A stretch of DNA of 64,000 bases from JASDSY01 sp041441465 (GTDB taxonomy: Bacteria; Muiribacteriota; UBA9980). The notes under the pieces were generated by a model. That model saw only the letters and a program-made list of their open reading frames with translations. It was not told the origin of the DNA and ran no database searches. This document shows, one piece after another, positions 23,092-32,362 of this stretch (the first letter of the stretch is position 1; each line of letters opens with the position of its first letter). Both the position numbers and the translations under genes were made by a program. Where the stretch lies: contig JASDSY010000040.1 of the NCBI GenBank assembly GCA_041441465.1, positions 124,001 to 188,000 on the forward strand. The letters are read 5' to 3'.

Positions 23092-24900
23092 TTACATTAT
23101 TTTTTCAAGCTCGTCGACTTTTGAAGCTATGAAGTTAAAGCCTTTTTGCCAGAATTCCGCTTTTTTGATGTCAATTCCGACTTTCAAGAGCATTTCGACC
23201 GGATCTTTCGAGCCGCCTGAAGCCAGCAACTCGAAGAAGCCCGGCTTAAAGTTTTGGCCCTCTTCGCAGTATTTCTGGTAAAGAGCAAGCACGAGCAGCA
23301 AGCCGAAGTTATAGCTGTAACAATAGAACGGCAGATGGAAAATGTGCGGGATAACTGACCATTCAACATGATAACATTTGTTTATGTTTATCGAATCGCC
23401 GAACATTACTTTAAGTTCCGATTTATATATCTCAGTAAGCTCGTCTGCGGATACGACGTTTGCCGAAGCTTTTTTGTGCGCCTGCCTTTCGAAACGTGTA
23501 AACATGTTCTGCCTGAACGATGTGGCGAAGAAATCTTCGAGAGTGCCTGTTAATAAAGCTATTTTTTCGTTCTTATCGGTGAGTTTCTTGTATAAATTAT
23601 CGCTTACGATCCTTTCAGAGAATACCGAAGCGGTTTCGGCAAGCGGCAATATCGAATGATAGTTCATAAAAGTATTGCGGCTTGAGAATACGGCGTGCAG
23701 GGCGTGGCCGAGTTCATGAGCAAGCGTCATTACGTCGCGCATGTTGCCTGTATAATTCATGAATACAAAAGGGTGGAGCTGCGGATCGGATGACGAGCAA
23801 TAAGCTCCGGAACGTTTTCCGGGCGCTATTTTGGCGTCGATCCAGCCGTTATCAAAAAATCTTTTGGCTTCGTCGTGGAATTTTTTGTCGAATCTTTCGA
23901 AACTATCGAGGACTATGTTTTTAGCTTCGTTCCATTCGAATTTTTTTACGCTTTTGGCTACCGGCGCATAAATATCGCAAAGATTAAGTTTATCGGTATT
24001 TAAAAGTTTGGCTTTCAGCCTGTAGTATCTTTGAACTATAGGTGTATTTTTGGTGGCTGTTTCGATAAGCGTATCTATTACTTCGTTTGGAAGCTCGTTG
24101 GCTACGTTTTGCGGCTCTTCCGCGCTCTTGAATCCGCGGAGTTTGATCTCGACTGCGTGGTCGCGGATTATCATATTATAAAGATTTGATATCGTAAGAA
24201 GATTGTCATCATATTTTTTAAAATATACTTCCGATGATTTTTTTCTTATTTCGCCGGACTGGTGATAACGTAAATTGCGTATCTGGCTGTCCGTCATTAA
24301 CTGCAGTTTGCCGTCTTCGAGCTTCATTTTATACTTGAAGGATGACGTTAATTCGTCGTAAAGCTTTGTAACCGCGTTTTTGCCGTTTAAGTTTTTGAGA
24401 TTTATTATTTGTTCTTCTTTTTCGCTTAACTGATATTTTTTTGTAGCGAGCGTGACTTTCAAGAAATGATGATAATTTGAAAGTTCTGGTGATGACATAA
24501 GTTTCATCATTAACTCTTCAGGCGCCTGGCAGATTTCAATCCTGAAAAACAGCGTATTATTTTCTATTTCTGCCATTTTGTCTTCGACTTTGCCGAGAAG
24601 CGCTTTACCGTCAGTATTTAAAGTGTTTAATGAAAAATTTAAAAAAGCGTATTGTGATATTTTTGAAGAATCGGCGGAAAGTTTTTCGTATTCTTTGAGG
24701 GCCTTTTCCAAAAATTGGACTGTAAGATTATTTACAGCGATTTTCCCGCAGTAGTCATTTTTAAATTTGACTGAGGAGTCGACGACTTTTTTTAGTTCCT
24801 CATCTATTTTAGGGTCTTTAGGAGAATTATAAAATTCATTCAGGTTCCAGACAATGTTTTCAGCGGTTTTTTCATAAAATTGCTGATTCTTTTCAACCAT
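23092..24900 (-). CDS. pepF: Oligoendopeptidase F (M3 family zinc peptidase)
   Basis: The second ATG (24900) is 7 bases from GGTGG and is preferred over ATG 24906, which lies almost on the ribosome site. The 602-residue product is normal PepF length. The zinc-binding motif HELGHALH is near residue 396, followed about 25 residues later by the third ligand region (LPLAETASVFSE). Before it are the M3B segments GKRSGAYCSS and HPFVFMNYTG; after it comes YSYNFGLLLVLALY. PepF is a cytoplasmic metallopeptidase that cuts peptides of about 7-17 residues. With pepT on the same strand it indicates peptide use. Nothing unusual in the catalytic residues. Confidence 0.96.
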   Translation of the reverse strand: MVEKNQQFYEKTAENIVWNLNEFYNSPKDPKIDEELKKVVDSSVKFKNDYCGKIAVNNLTVQFLEKALKEYEKLSADSSKISQYAFLNFSLNTLNTDGKALLGKVEDKMAEIENNTLFFRIEICQAPEELMMKLMSSPELSNYHHFLKVTLATKKYQLSEKEEQIINLKNLNGKNAVTKLYDELTSSFKYKMKLEDGKLQLMTDSQIRNLRYHQSGEIRKKSSEVYFKKYDDNLLTISNLYNMIIRDHAVEIKLRGFKSAEEPQNVANELPNEVIDTLIETATKNTPIVQRYYRLKAKLLNTDKLNLCDIYAPVAKSVKKFEWNEAKNIVLDSFERFDKKFHDEAKRFFDNGWIDAKIAPGKRSGAYCSSSDPQLHPFVFMNYTGNMRDVMTLAHELGHALHAVFSSRNTFMNYHSILPLAETASVFSERIVSDNLYKKLTDKNEKIALLTGTLEDFFATSFRQNMFTRFERQAHKKASANVVSADELTEIYKSELKVMFGDSININKCYHVEWSVIPHIFHLPFYCYSYNFGLLLVLALYQKYCEEGQNFKPGFFELLASGGSKDPVEMLLKVGIDIKKAEFWQKGFNFIASKVDELEKIM

Positions 24901-25133
24901 TTTCATACCACCTTTGCTAATCGTGATGATAGTTGTTTTCCAACTACCACTATATATATGTTTATTTAATATACCATAAGTTTATGAGTTTGTAAATAAC
25001 TAAATATAATAATAGAACTGAACGAAATAAAAGCGCCGATTAATTTATGCGGTTTAATTAGCTGCTTTGGTTATTAAGCGGTCTGGTTAAAAAAACATGG
25101 AATAATGGTCATTGAATTTAAGCTTATAAAAAA

Positions 25134-25577
25134 TCAGCTTCTTTTTTTTAGAAATGTTATCTCGGTGCCGTCAGCGTTAAATTTAACGAAATTCATGACT
25201 GTTTTAAGCATAAAAATGCCGCGGCCGCTGATTTCGTATCCTGTGAAATCCGACTTAGACTTATTTTTTTCAGCCATACGCCAATCAAAGCCCTGGCCTT
25301 GATCTTTTATTTTTATTTCAATAAAATTTTTTGAAAACTTATAATTAATGAATACTTTTTTGCATTTTTCATATTTGTTTCCGTGCTTTATGGCATTTGA
25401 AATCGTTTCGTCGAGCGCTATCAGCATTTCATTTTGAGCGTTCTTGCTGAATCCGTATAAAGCCATCGCAAGGGTTATTTCTTTACGAACAGCCGGAACC
25501 TTATCCATTGCCGAATGTATGACAAGTATTTTATTTTTCGTTATTTTATTGTTCAGTCGTTTTGATCTTAATGTCAT
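25134..25577 (-). CDS. RsbW/SpoIIAB-like anti-sigma serine kinase (HATPase)
   Basis: The 147-residue protein is one HATPase_c domain of the small serine-kinase type that acts in partner-switching systems. The N box is LDETISNAIKHGNK (near residue 55), the G1 box is IKDQGQGFDW, and the lid and G2 region is ISGRGIFMLKTVM. There is no phosphoacceptor His domain, so it is not a two-component kinase. Such proteins bind a sigma factor or effector and phosphorylate a STAS antagonist on Ser. A STAS protein with the right Ser is at 9772-10107. The start ATG 25577 has only a weak ribosome site (GAAG). The gene is divergent from the sigma-54-dependent SPOR-like gene. Confidence 0.9.
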   Translation of the reverse strand: MTLRSKRLNNKITKNKILVIHSAMDKVPAVRKEITLAMALYGFSKNAQNEMLIALDETISNAIKHGNKYEKCKKVFINYKFSKNFIEIKIKDQGQGFDWRMAEKNKSKSDFTGYEISGRGIFMLKTVMNFVKFNADGTEITFLKKRS

Positions 25578-25815
25578 ATTGCTTCATTATAATATAAACA
25601 GTATTTAAAAATCAACGATTTTTAGTTTTTTTTAAGAAATTGCATTTTTTTTAAACATCGGATTGTTTTAAATATATTCAATGAAGAATGAAAAATGATC
25701 AAAAGTGAAACAATCACTTGATAAAAAGTCGAACAAAAAATATTTTTTGAAAATTTATAATAAATTAAAATAAATTGGTGTCGATATTTAGAGGATTTTG
25801 AGAGATTGAAAAATA

Positions 25816-25831
25816 TGGCACGTAATTTGCT
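25816..25831 (+). promoter_or_regulatory. Sigma-54 (RpoN) promoter
   Basis: TGGCACG (25816-25822), four bases, then TTGCT (25827-25831) matches the -24/-12 consensus exactly, with the GG and GC doublets 12 bases apart. The predicted start of transcription is near 25842, about 77 bases before the exported SPOR-like gene. The rest of the 341-base gap from 25578 is AT-rich, with no other gene or clear activator site that I can see. Confidence 0.82.
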
Positions 25832-25918
25832 TTCAGTTTCTAATCATCAAAAAGAAGGCTTAATTTTAAATTTAAAACTTAGTAAATAAAGATAATATCT
25901 AGAAGGAGATCAAAAAAA

Positions 25919-26698
25919 ATGAAAAACGTACTTTTAAAAATCGCTATCGCATTTATGGTTACATTAATTAATTTCGCGCCTGCGTTTGCAGACGTTAATG
26001 ACACCAACAACTCACCTGATAAATGGTCGAACGGCATTACCGATTCGGCTTTGCAATCATTACCGGACGCTGATAATCCGTATGTTCTTGAATGCGGCCC
26101 TTTCAAAAACCGCGACGCCGCTAAACCGGTTATTTATAAACTCGCTTCTGAAGCCGGTATGCCTGGCTATCTGCACTTTTTAAGGGGCGCTAACGTGTCG
26201 CCTAAAGACAATACAATAATGGTCAGGGTAGGCACTTTCGCTACACTCGAAGAGGCGCAGGCAAAACTTAAAACGATAAAAGGCAAATATCTTAATCTTT
26301 CGGCTGTTAAAGCTTATGAAGCCACCGATGAAATTGCTGATGTAGTGCTGCTCGACGCTATATACGAAGAATTCGACCAGGGCTCAAATTTCGTCGGCCG
26401 TTTTTTAATATCATGCACTCCGCAGGTGCCTGAATCAGTTCAGCGTTTTGTAAAGATTTCAGACGACAAAAAAGAAATTAGCTTCCCTATAAACTTATCA
26501 AGAATTTCATCGAACGCGAACGAAGCGCTCAAAAGAATAAAATACCGCGAGTCACAGCTTCTCAAAGAAGCCACAATCGCTTTCGACGAACAGTTCAACT
26601 GCTATATGATAACAATCAAAACTAAAAAACCTGTCGAGCTTTCGCACGTAAAACAATACGCTCCGGTCCTTGTTATCGACCTCGAAAAATGCAACTAA
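25919..26698 (+). CDS. Exported SPOR-like domain protein under sigma-54 control
   Basis: AGAAGGAG (25901-25908) precedes ATG 25919. Residues 1-24 form a clear signal peptide (VLLKIAIAFMVTLINFAPAFA). Residues 43-125 look like a SPOR (septal, denuded-glycan binding) domain: YVLECGPFKNRDAAKPVIYK for the first strand and helix, and IMVRVGTFATLEEAQAKLK for the second. The C-terminal 130 residues (LDAIYEEFDQGSNFVGRFLI, ISFPINLSRISSNANEALKR) are of unknown type. There is no anchor, so the protein is likely periplasmic. SPOR domains bind peptidoglycan stripped of stem peptides at division sites. The assignment is from pattern only. A strong terminator follows. Confidence 0.75.
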   Translation: MKNVLLKIAIAFMVTLINFAPAFADVNDTNNSPDKWSNGITDSALQSLPDADNPYVLECGPFKNRDAAKPVIYKLASEAGMPGYLHFLRGANVSPKDNTIMVRVGTFATLEEAQAKLKTIKGKYLNLSAVKAYEATDEIADVVLLDAIYEEFDQGSNFVGRFLISCTPQVPESVQRFVKISDDKKEISFPINLSRISSNANEALKRIKYRESQLLKEATIAFDEQFNCYMITIKTKKPVELSHVKQYAPVLVIDLEKCN

Positions 26699-26773
26699 TC
26701 GCAGTTGAAAATAATTCTGAATTCGTAAAACCGAAATAAAAAAATAATCTTCGCGATAATAAAAAAATAAAAT

Positions 26774-26816
26774 AAAAAAGGCCTGAACAAAGATAATTTG
26801 TCGGGCCTTTTTTATT
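26774..26816 (+). terminator. Rho-independent terminator after the SPOR-like gene
   Basis: AAAAAAGGCCTGA pairs with CGGGCCTTTTTT (one G-U pair), and a short ACAAA/TTTGT upper stem follows. T-rich sequence lies at the 3' side. Confidence 0.85.
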
Positions 26817-26847
26817 TGGTAACCGGATGATATTTGTCGGCAATTTG

Positions 26848-26876
26848 TTGACATTTGCTTTAATAATTGCTATAAT
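26848..26876 (+). promoter_or_regulatory. Consensus sigma-70-type promoter of the azoreductase gene
   Basis: TTGACA (26848-26853), exactly 17 bases, then TATAAT (26871-26876). Both hexamers are perfect. It is 57 bases before the gene. Confidence 0.9.
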
Positions 26877-26932
26877 GAAAAACATGAAAGTTCTTTTATA
26901 AAACTCATTTGGTAATAACAGGAGGTATAGCA

Positions 26933-27559
26933 ATGAACAAATTGTTACATATTATAGCTTCCCCGCGCGGCGCGGCGTCGCGCACATTAGGACTCGCCTC
27001 GGTCTTTATTGAAACTGCAAAAAAACAATATCCTCAGGTTGTTATTGATGAACTGAATCTTTTTACCGAAAAGCTTCCAGACCTTTTCGCTGAAACCATT
27101 AAGGGGAAATATTTGTTAATGGGCGGCGCCGATTCTTTACCCGATGAACTTAAGCCGTTATGGCGCGATATCGAAAACCATATCAACCGCTTTCTCGCGG
27201 CGGACACGATATTAATTTCAGTTCCGATGTGGAATTTCGGCATTCCTTATATTTTAAAACATTATATTGACGTTATCTTCCAGCCGCGTTACCTTTTTAA
27301 ATATACGGCGGACGGTCCCGTCGGTCTTGCCGCGGGCAGAAAAATGTTTGTAATTACCACGCGCGGCGGCGATTACGGCCCGCAGAGCCCTTTCCATTCA
27401 TATGATCTTCAGGAACCATACATTCGGAACGCTTTCGGATTTGTCGGTATCAGCGATATAAAATTCATAAACGCCCAGCCTATGGACGCCGGCGGACCGG
27501 ATGTCATGAAACAAAAATTCGCGGAAATATCAGATGAAATAAGGGCGCTGAAATTATAA
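26933..27559 (+). CDS. azoR: FMN-dependent NADH:quinone oxidoreductase / azoreductase (AzoR family)
   Basis: ATG 26933 lies 7 bases after AGGAGG (26920-26925); the longer frame from 26909 starts before that site. The 208-residue product is a typical flavodoxin-fold AzoR. IIASPRGAASRTLGLA near the start is the FMN phosphate loop. PMWNFGIPYILKHYIDVIFQ near residue 95 is the hallmark PMyNF..P..LK.wiD motif. VITTRGGDYG near 145 closes the flavin site. These cytoplasmic enzymes reduce quinones and azo compounds with NADH and are thought to limit quinone stress. It has its own perfect promoter and a terminator, so it is monocistronic and probably well expressed. Confidence 0.95.
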   Translation: MNKLLHIIASPRGAASRTLGLASVFIETAKKQYPQVVIDELNLFTEKLPDLFAETIKGKYLLMGGADSLPDELKPLWRDIENHINRFLAADTILISVPMWNFGIPYILKHYIDVIFQPRYLFKYTADGPVGLAAGRKMFVITTRGGDYGPQSPFHSYDLQEPYIRNAFGFVGISDIKFINAQPMDAGGPDVMKQKFAEISDEIRALKL

Positions 27560-27683
27560 AACTTTTACGTAAGAATTAAATCTATTAACTGCTTAAAATG
27601 AGCGAAGCTTGAATATTGACGTTATTTAAATGAATAATCATTCAAAAAAGATTATTAAAAATTTAGTATTTAAAAATGAAATA

Positions 27684-27728
27684 AAAAAGAGCTGTACAAA
27701 TAATAAAATTTTGTCAGCTCTTTTTTTA
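27684..27728. terminator. Hairpin terminator between azoR and the acetyltransferase
   Basis: AAAAAAGAGCTG (27684-27695) pairs with CAGCTCTTTTTT (27715-27726), with ACAAA/TTTTGT extending it. The A/T flanks allow use in both directions, serving azoR and the convergent minus-strand gene. The rest of 27560-27956 is AT-rich with no gene visible. Confidence 0.82.
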
Positions 27729-27956
27729 TGAATTTATATTCAAATGAAGATAAGTACTAAAAGCATATTCCTTATTTTATAGTTTGAACCGTATTAAAAA
27801 ATGTTAAATTTATGGCAGTTATAATTTATTTTTTATAAAATTGAAATTTAATAACCTGACTTTATCGGACCGGAATAGATTGAAAAATCAATAATATTAG
27901 TTTTTATAATAATAAGCGGTTTAATTAATTATTATTTTAAAAATATGCTTAAAATT

Positions 27957-28553
27957 TTATTCTAATTTTTTTATGACTTTGCATGGATTGCCGAACGCCA
28001 GGACATTCGCCGGAATGTCTTTGGTGACAAGTGAATTAGCGCCTATTGTGGTGTTTTCTCCGATCGTAACGCCCGGCATTATTACGCAGTTTCCGCCGAT
28101 CCAGCAGTTGTCGCCTATTTTAACAGGAAGCGCGCGTGTGCGGTAAATCGGCTCCTTTTGCGCGTCCCAGTTCGATTTAATTCTCTCGCTGCTTTTTACC
28201 GGATGGAAAGCTGTATATATCTGGACAGAAGGCGCGATCAGGACATTATCGCCGATCGTTATTTTGTTGCTGTCAAGAAATACGCAGTTAAAATTTATGA
28301 ATGAATTATCGCCGATCGATATATGTTTGCCATAATCGCAGCAAAATGGAGCTTCTACCCATACGCCTTCGCCGACTGAGCCGAATATCTCTTTTAATAA
28401 GTCATTTTTTTTCTTGTAGTCGTCAGACTGGCAATTTCTAAAAGAGGCGAGCAGTCTTTGAGTCCTGTGATACATTTCGATTAATTCGCCGTCGCGGGTG
28501 TTATATAATTCGCCTGCGAACATTTTTTCTTTTTCTGAGCTAAATTTATTCAT
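27957..28553 (-). CDS. Maltose/galactoside O-acetyltransferase-type hexapeptide transferase
   Basis: GAAAGG lies about 8 bases before ATG 28553. The 198-residue protein has the N-terminal Mac cap domain (KEKMFAGELYNTRDGELIEM). A left-handed beta-helix follows from about residue 70, made of hexapeptide repeats (ISIGDNSFINFNCVFLD, ITIGDNVLIAPSVQIYTAFH, VKIGDNCWIGGNCVIMPGVT, IGENTTIGANSLVTKDIPAN). The catalytic His is expected in the YTAFHPV segment. Family members (Maa, LacA, NodL, VatD-like) move acetyl from acetyl-CoA to a sugar hydroxyl in the cytoplasm. The size and cap favour the maltose/galactoside acetyltransferase group. The true substrate cannot be read from sequence. It stands alone between two long AT-rich gaps. 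Confidence 0.92.
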   Translation of the reverse strand: MNKFSSEKEKMFAGELYNTRDGELIEMYHRTQRLLASFRNCQSDDYKKKNDLLKEIFGSVGEGVWVEAPFCCDYGKHISIGDNSFINFNCVFLDSNKITIGDNVLIAPSVQIYTAFHPVKSSERIKSNWDAQKEPIYRTRALPVKIGDNCWIGGNCVIMPGVTIGENTTIGANSLVTKDIPANVLAFGNPCKVIKKLE

Positions 28554-29004
28554 GATTTTGCCTTTCGCTGAAAAGTAGAATCAGCCGTCAATTTTTATGG
28601 TTATGATTTTTTTAGATTTGCTTTTTGATGAAATTGCTAAAATGTATTTTATATATTTTTTTACCTAAGTCAAGAGTTATTTTAGACTAAAGTTTTATCT
28701 TATAGTTTATTTAAAAATATTTATCGCAATTTTTCAAAAATAAATTTTTTGAAAAATTTTCGTATTATTTTTTTTAGTTTTTATCGAAGCGTAGGCGCCT
28801 ATTTTTTATTTATGCTGATAAATATTATTGGCTGCTGGTGATGTGCCGCTTATAATTTAATAAGTTTGAAAATTCATTAAAAATATTTATGTAAGATGGC
28901 ATAGCATGACTTAAATTATACCGTATTTTATAAAAAATATTGATTTTTGAATGATTCTAAAATATAATACCGTTTGTTTTAAAATTACTGCGGAGGTATA
29001 AAAA
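28554..29004. other. AT-rich intergenic region with one inverted repeat
   Basis: Divergent spacer between the acetyltransferase and YjbQ genes. It contains an inverted repeat, AATTTTTCAAAAA (28728-28740) with TTTTTGAAAAATT (28746-28758), and the YjbQ promoter near 28940. No coding signal or RNA gene is visible; a 74-codon minus-strand frame at 28911-29135 overlaps YjbQ and has no ribosome site. Confidence 0.6.
28940..28968 (+). promoter_or_regulatory. Sigma-70-type promoter of the first yjbQ-like gene
   Basis: TTGATT (28940-28945), 17 bases, then TATAAT (28963-28968), 36 bases before the start codon. Confidence 0.72.
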
Positions 29005-29418
29005 ATGAAATTCCATACCGAGTATTTATGGTTTAACACAAAAAATAAAATCGAATTTATAAATATAACAGGCGAGGTAGAAAAAGCGCTTTCGAAGTCC
29101 GGTATCCAGGAAGGCATGGCGCTTGTTTCCGCCATGCATATAACGGCATCTGTTTTTGTTAATGACGCGGAATCAGGACTTTTGGAAGATATAAAAGAAT
29201 GGGCTGAAAAATTGGCGCCGTTTAATATTAATTACCGCCATCACAGGACCGGCGAAACTAACGGCGATGCGCACCTTAAGAATTTACTGGTAGGTCATGA
29301 AGTGGTAATTCCGGTCACCGGCGGCAAACTTGATTTCGGTCCGTGGCAGGAAGTTTACTACGGAGAGTTTGACGGTATGCGTAAAAAACGCCTTATTATA
29401 AAAATAATGGGAGAATAA
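29005..29418 (+). CDS. YjbQ/UPF0047 family protein (paralog 1)
   Basis: GGAGG lies 7 bases before ATG 29005. The 137-residue protein covers the whole small beta-barrel domain of the YjbQ family, some of whose members rescue thiamin-phosphate synthase mutants. Family elements are present in order: GIQEGMALVSAMHITASVFV, GDAHLKNLLVG, and LDFGPWQEVYYGEFDGMRKK. The usual PHTTAgvtiNE is here MHITASVFVNDAE, and the usual tail W-Q-x-I-y-f-x-E-F-D-G-P-R is WQEVYYGEFDGMR. So this copy is the more divergent of the two in the window (the other is 49217-49615). It is cytoplasmic. Its own promoter precedes it. Enzymatic role uncertain. Confidence 0.9.
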   Translation: MKFHTEYLWFNTKNKIEFINITGEVEKALSKSGIQEGMALVSAMHITASVFVNDAESGLLEDIKEWAEKLAPFNINYRHHRTGETNGDAHLKNLLVGHEVVIPVTGGKLDFGPWQEVYYGEFDGMRKKRLIIKIMGE

Positions 29419-29658
29419 ACTTTTATTTACAATATGCCGGGTGTTTAAAGGGATAACTTTATTTATGAAAAATCAAATATATTAAAAAAATCATTAATAT
29501 TAATAGCTTCTTAATTAAAAAAATTACAAAAATCAGTTGGAGTTAAAATTAAATTGGCCTCTGATTTGTCATTTAAATAGCTTTTAAATAAAGACTATTA
29601 ATAAATGTAAAAAATGTAAAATTTGAATAAGTAAAAAATAAAATGGAGTTGTTAGTTT

Positions 29659-32289
29659 ATGGAATTAAAGCCTTTATTGTCCACAAATGTTTTTATTTTC
29701 ATGGCTGCGCTGTTTATTATCTTATTTTCGTGCCACTATGCTATGGCGGGTGAACAGATTATGAACACACATTCTGAACCGACGGTTGTTAAGATTCATT
29801 ATCACAGATTCGACGGCCAATATGACGGCTGGAATTTATGGACATGGAATATCGCACATGACGGTCACAGCGTTAATATTGAACTGAAACCGGCCGGTAA
29901 TGACGAATTCGGGCCTTTTTTTCTGATGGACCTGAAAAAATATCCGGATGTCACCGGATATGGAATATTGCCGAGACTTGGCGACTGGAAGAAAAAAGAC
30001 GATCCTAACCGTATATTGAATAAGGCTGATTTGAAGTCAAATGAAATTTATATTATTTCCGGCAAGAAAGAATTATTTTTCAAAAAGCCCGATATTACAC
30101 CATTTATAAAGTCGGCATTTTTGGATTCTTCGCGTGAAGTTGTGATATCGTTTCCGGCGCCTCTTAATTTAAAAACGGCAAGTCATTTAAAAGCTGAATT
30201 TTGTGATGTGACAAATTCTAAAAATTATGAAATCAAGGAAATTAAGCCTTTTATTATTGAAAGTGAATTGACGCATTCTGTAAGAGTATTAAAGTTTATT
30301 CTTAATGAGCCGGTTAAAATTTCAGGCGATAAGGTAATTCCGGATTTTGAGGTTAAGGTAACTGGTTATCAAAAATGCGGAGTAAGGCCGCGTGAAATTT
30401 TAAATACAAAAGAATTTTATTATGACGGCGAACTTGGCTGCATTCTTTCTTATAATAAAACTATGTTCAGAGTATTTTCGCCGCTCGCAAAAAAAATGAA
30501 CGTTATTATATATAAAACTCATGACGGTAAAGATTATGACGAGTATGAAATGGATTTAATCGGCTCCGGAGTATGGGAAACATCGGTAAATGAAAATCTT
30601 TCGGGCAGTTATTATAACATAAAAGCACTTGTCGAAGGCTCCGAAAATATCGTAATCGATCCTTACGCTTTATGTAATACGGCGCATAACGGCCGTTCAT
30701 TGATTATCGATAGAAACGATCGGGCCGAAATCTGCAATTCGCCTGTTTTTGATATAAATAAGGCCGTGATATACGAAATGCACGTTCGCGATTTTACGAT
30801 CGATAATCGTACTAATATAGTTCATAAAGGCAAATATGCAGGTGTTATAGAAGAAAACCGCACTTATAATTACGGCAACAGCATTGTCAGTGTCGGGATG
30901 GACCACCTTAAGGAGCTTGGAATTAATACTGTTCAGATAATGCCGGTGCAGGATTTTGAAAATAACGAAAACTCCGGTGAATATAATTGGGGATACATGC
31001 CTGTTCATTATAACTCGCCTGACGGCTGGTACGCGTCGAACACAAACGATGCTTCGAGAGTTGACGAGTTAAGGAGAATGGTCGACGGATTTCATAAAAA
31101 CGGAATAAAGGTTATAATGGATGTGGTTTATAATCACACCGCCGAGACGTCTGAAAGCACCAAATATAGCTTTAACGGTCTCGTTCCGGGATACTATTAC
31201 AGGACGCATGTTGACGGAGAGTATTATAACGGGTCAGGGTGCGGAAATGAATTTAAATCTGACTCTTTAATGGGCCGCAAGTTTATTATCGATTCATTGA
31301 AATACTGGATCAGCGATTATAAAATAGACGGGTACAGGTTTGATTTGATGGGACTTATCGATGCGGAAACAATGAAATTAGCCGCAATCGAACTGAGAAA
31401 AATCAAGCCGGATGTATTTATTTACGGCGAGCCGTGGACTGCCGGCGCCTGCGGAATCGAGCCGTTCATAAAGGGTTGCCAGAAAGGTCTTGGAATAAGC
31501 GTATTTAATGATATATTCCGCGACGCCATAAAGGGGTCGGTCTGGAATAATGACGGCGGTTATGTTCAGGGTACGACTGGCGCGGAGGTCGTGGCGCGCG
31601 GCTTGATAGGCAGCATCGATGATTTCGCGGCGTGTTCTTCGGAGTCGCTTAATTATTGCGAAGCGCACGATAACAGGACTCTTTACGATATGCTTATCGA
31701 AACTACTAAATACGATAAGACCATGACTCTCGATAGGATTAAAAAGATGCATATGCTTTCGACGCTTCTGGTGTTTACAGCGCAGGGCGTTCCGTTTATC
31801 CACTCGGGCCAGGAATTTATGAGGACTAAAAACGGCGAAGATAACAGCTACAACAAGCCTGATTCGATTAATAAAATCGACTGGGAGCGTAAAATCGAGT
31901 ATAACGACGTTTATAAATTCAACCGTGAAATGATAAAGATGAGAAAAGAGCATGAATTATTTCATATGAATAATCCGGCTTTGATTCGCGCATCCGTTAA
32001 AATCTGGGGCCGTGACTGCAAACGCCACGTGCCTGAAAAATGTCTCGCTTTCGAGATTAAGAGCGGCGCTTTAAAGGATGAATGGAAAAAGGCTGTGGTA
32101 ATAGTTAATCCGAATCATAAGCCTGAGAAGTTCAGTCTGCCTCATGAAAAATACGAGGTATTCATGTATGATTTCAAATTAGGCGAGGATATCGCAGCAA
32201 ACGAGCGGGAGTCTATTTTTCATGATATTAATAAGCATGAACTGAATTTGCCCGAAATATCGGCGGCAATTTTATACATAAAAAAATAA
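29659..32289 (+). CDS. pulA: Exported type I pullulanase (GH13) with CBM41 and CBM48 modules
   Basis: The 876-residue protein starts with a signal peptide (about residues 10-35, ending AMAGEQ). A Cys in IILFSCHY could alternatively be a lipobox. Residues 42-130 fit a CBM41 starch-binding domain (HYHRFDGQYDGWNLWTWN). A beta-rich linker follows, then a CBM48-like domain (TMFRVFSPLAKKMNVIIYK, about 270-350). The GH13 barrel has all four conserved regions: DVVYNHTAE, GYRFDLMGLID (nucleophile Asp), FIYGEPW (acid Glu) and YCEAHDNRTLYD (stabiliser Asp). The pullulanase signature YNWGYxP is YNWGYMP here, with Met where Asp is usual. Pullulanases cut alpha-1,6 bonds in pullulan, starch and glycogen. 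The exported form implies use of outside polysaccharide. It precedes an O-antigen-ligase-like gene by 73 bases. Confidence 0.94.
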   Translation: MELKPLLSTNVFIFMAALFIILFSCHYAMAGEQIMNTHSEPTVVKIHYHRFDGQYDGWNLWTWNIAHDGHSVNIELKPAGNDEFGPFFLMDLKKYPDVTGYGILPRLGDWKKKDDPNRILNKADLKSNEIYIISGKKELFFKKPDITPFIKSAFLDSSREVVISFPAPLNLKTASHLKAEFCDVTNSKNYEIKEIKPFIIESELTHSVRVLKFILNEPVKISGDKVIPDFEVKVTGYQKCGVRPREILNTKEFYYDGELGCILSYNKTMFRVFSPLAKKMNVIIYKTHDGKDYDEYEMDLIGSGVWETSVNENLSGSYYNIKALVEGSENIVIDPYALCNTAHNGRSLIIDRNDRAEICNSPVFDINKAVIYEMHVRDFTIDNRTNIVHKGKYAGVIEENRTYNYGNSIVSVGMDHLKELGINTVQIMPVQDFENNENSGEYNWGYMPVHYNSPDGWYASNTNDASRVDELRRMVDGFHKNGIKVIMDVVYNHTAETSESTKYSFNGLVPGYYYRTHVDGEYYNGSGCGNEFKSDSLMGRKFIIDSLKYWISDYKIDGYRFDLMGLIDAETMKLAAIELRKIKPDVFIYGEPWTAGACGIEPFIKGCQKGLGISVFNDIFRDAIKGSVWNNDGGYVQGTTGAEVVARGLIGSIDDFAACSSESLNYCEAHDNRTLYDMLIETTKYDKTMTLDRIKKMHMLSTLLVFTAQGVPFIHSGQEFMRTKNGEDNSYNKPDSINKIDWERKIEYNDVYKFNREMIKMRKEHELFHMNNPALIRASVKIWGRDCKRHVPEKCLAFEIKSGALKDEWKKAVVIVNPNHKPEKFSLPHEKYEVFMYDFKLGEDIAANERESIFHDINKHELNLPEISAAILYIKK

Positions 32290-32362
32290 TTTAAAATTTG
32301 TCGACGCCGGGCATGTAATTATGTTTGAATAGTTAACGCTAAATTTAGGAAGGTCGTTATAA

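Noticed and set aside
28911..29135. 74-codon minus-strand frame overlapping YjbQ
   Set aside because: It overlaps a strong gene and its promoter and has no ribosome site.
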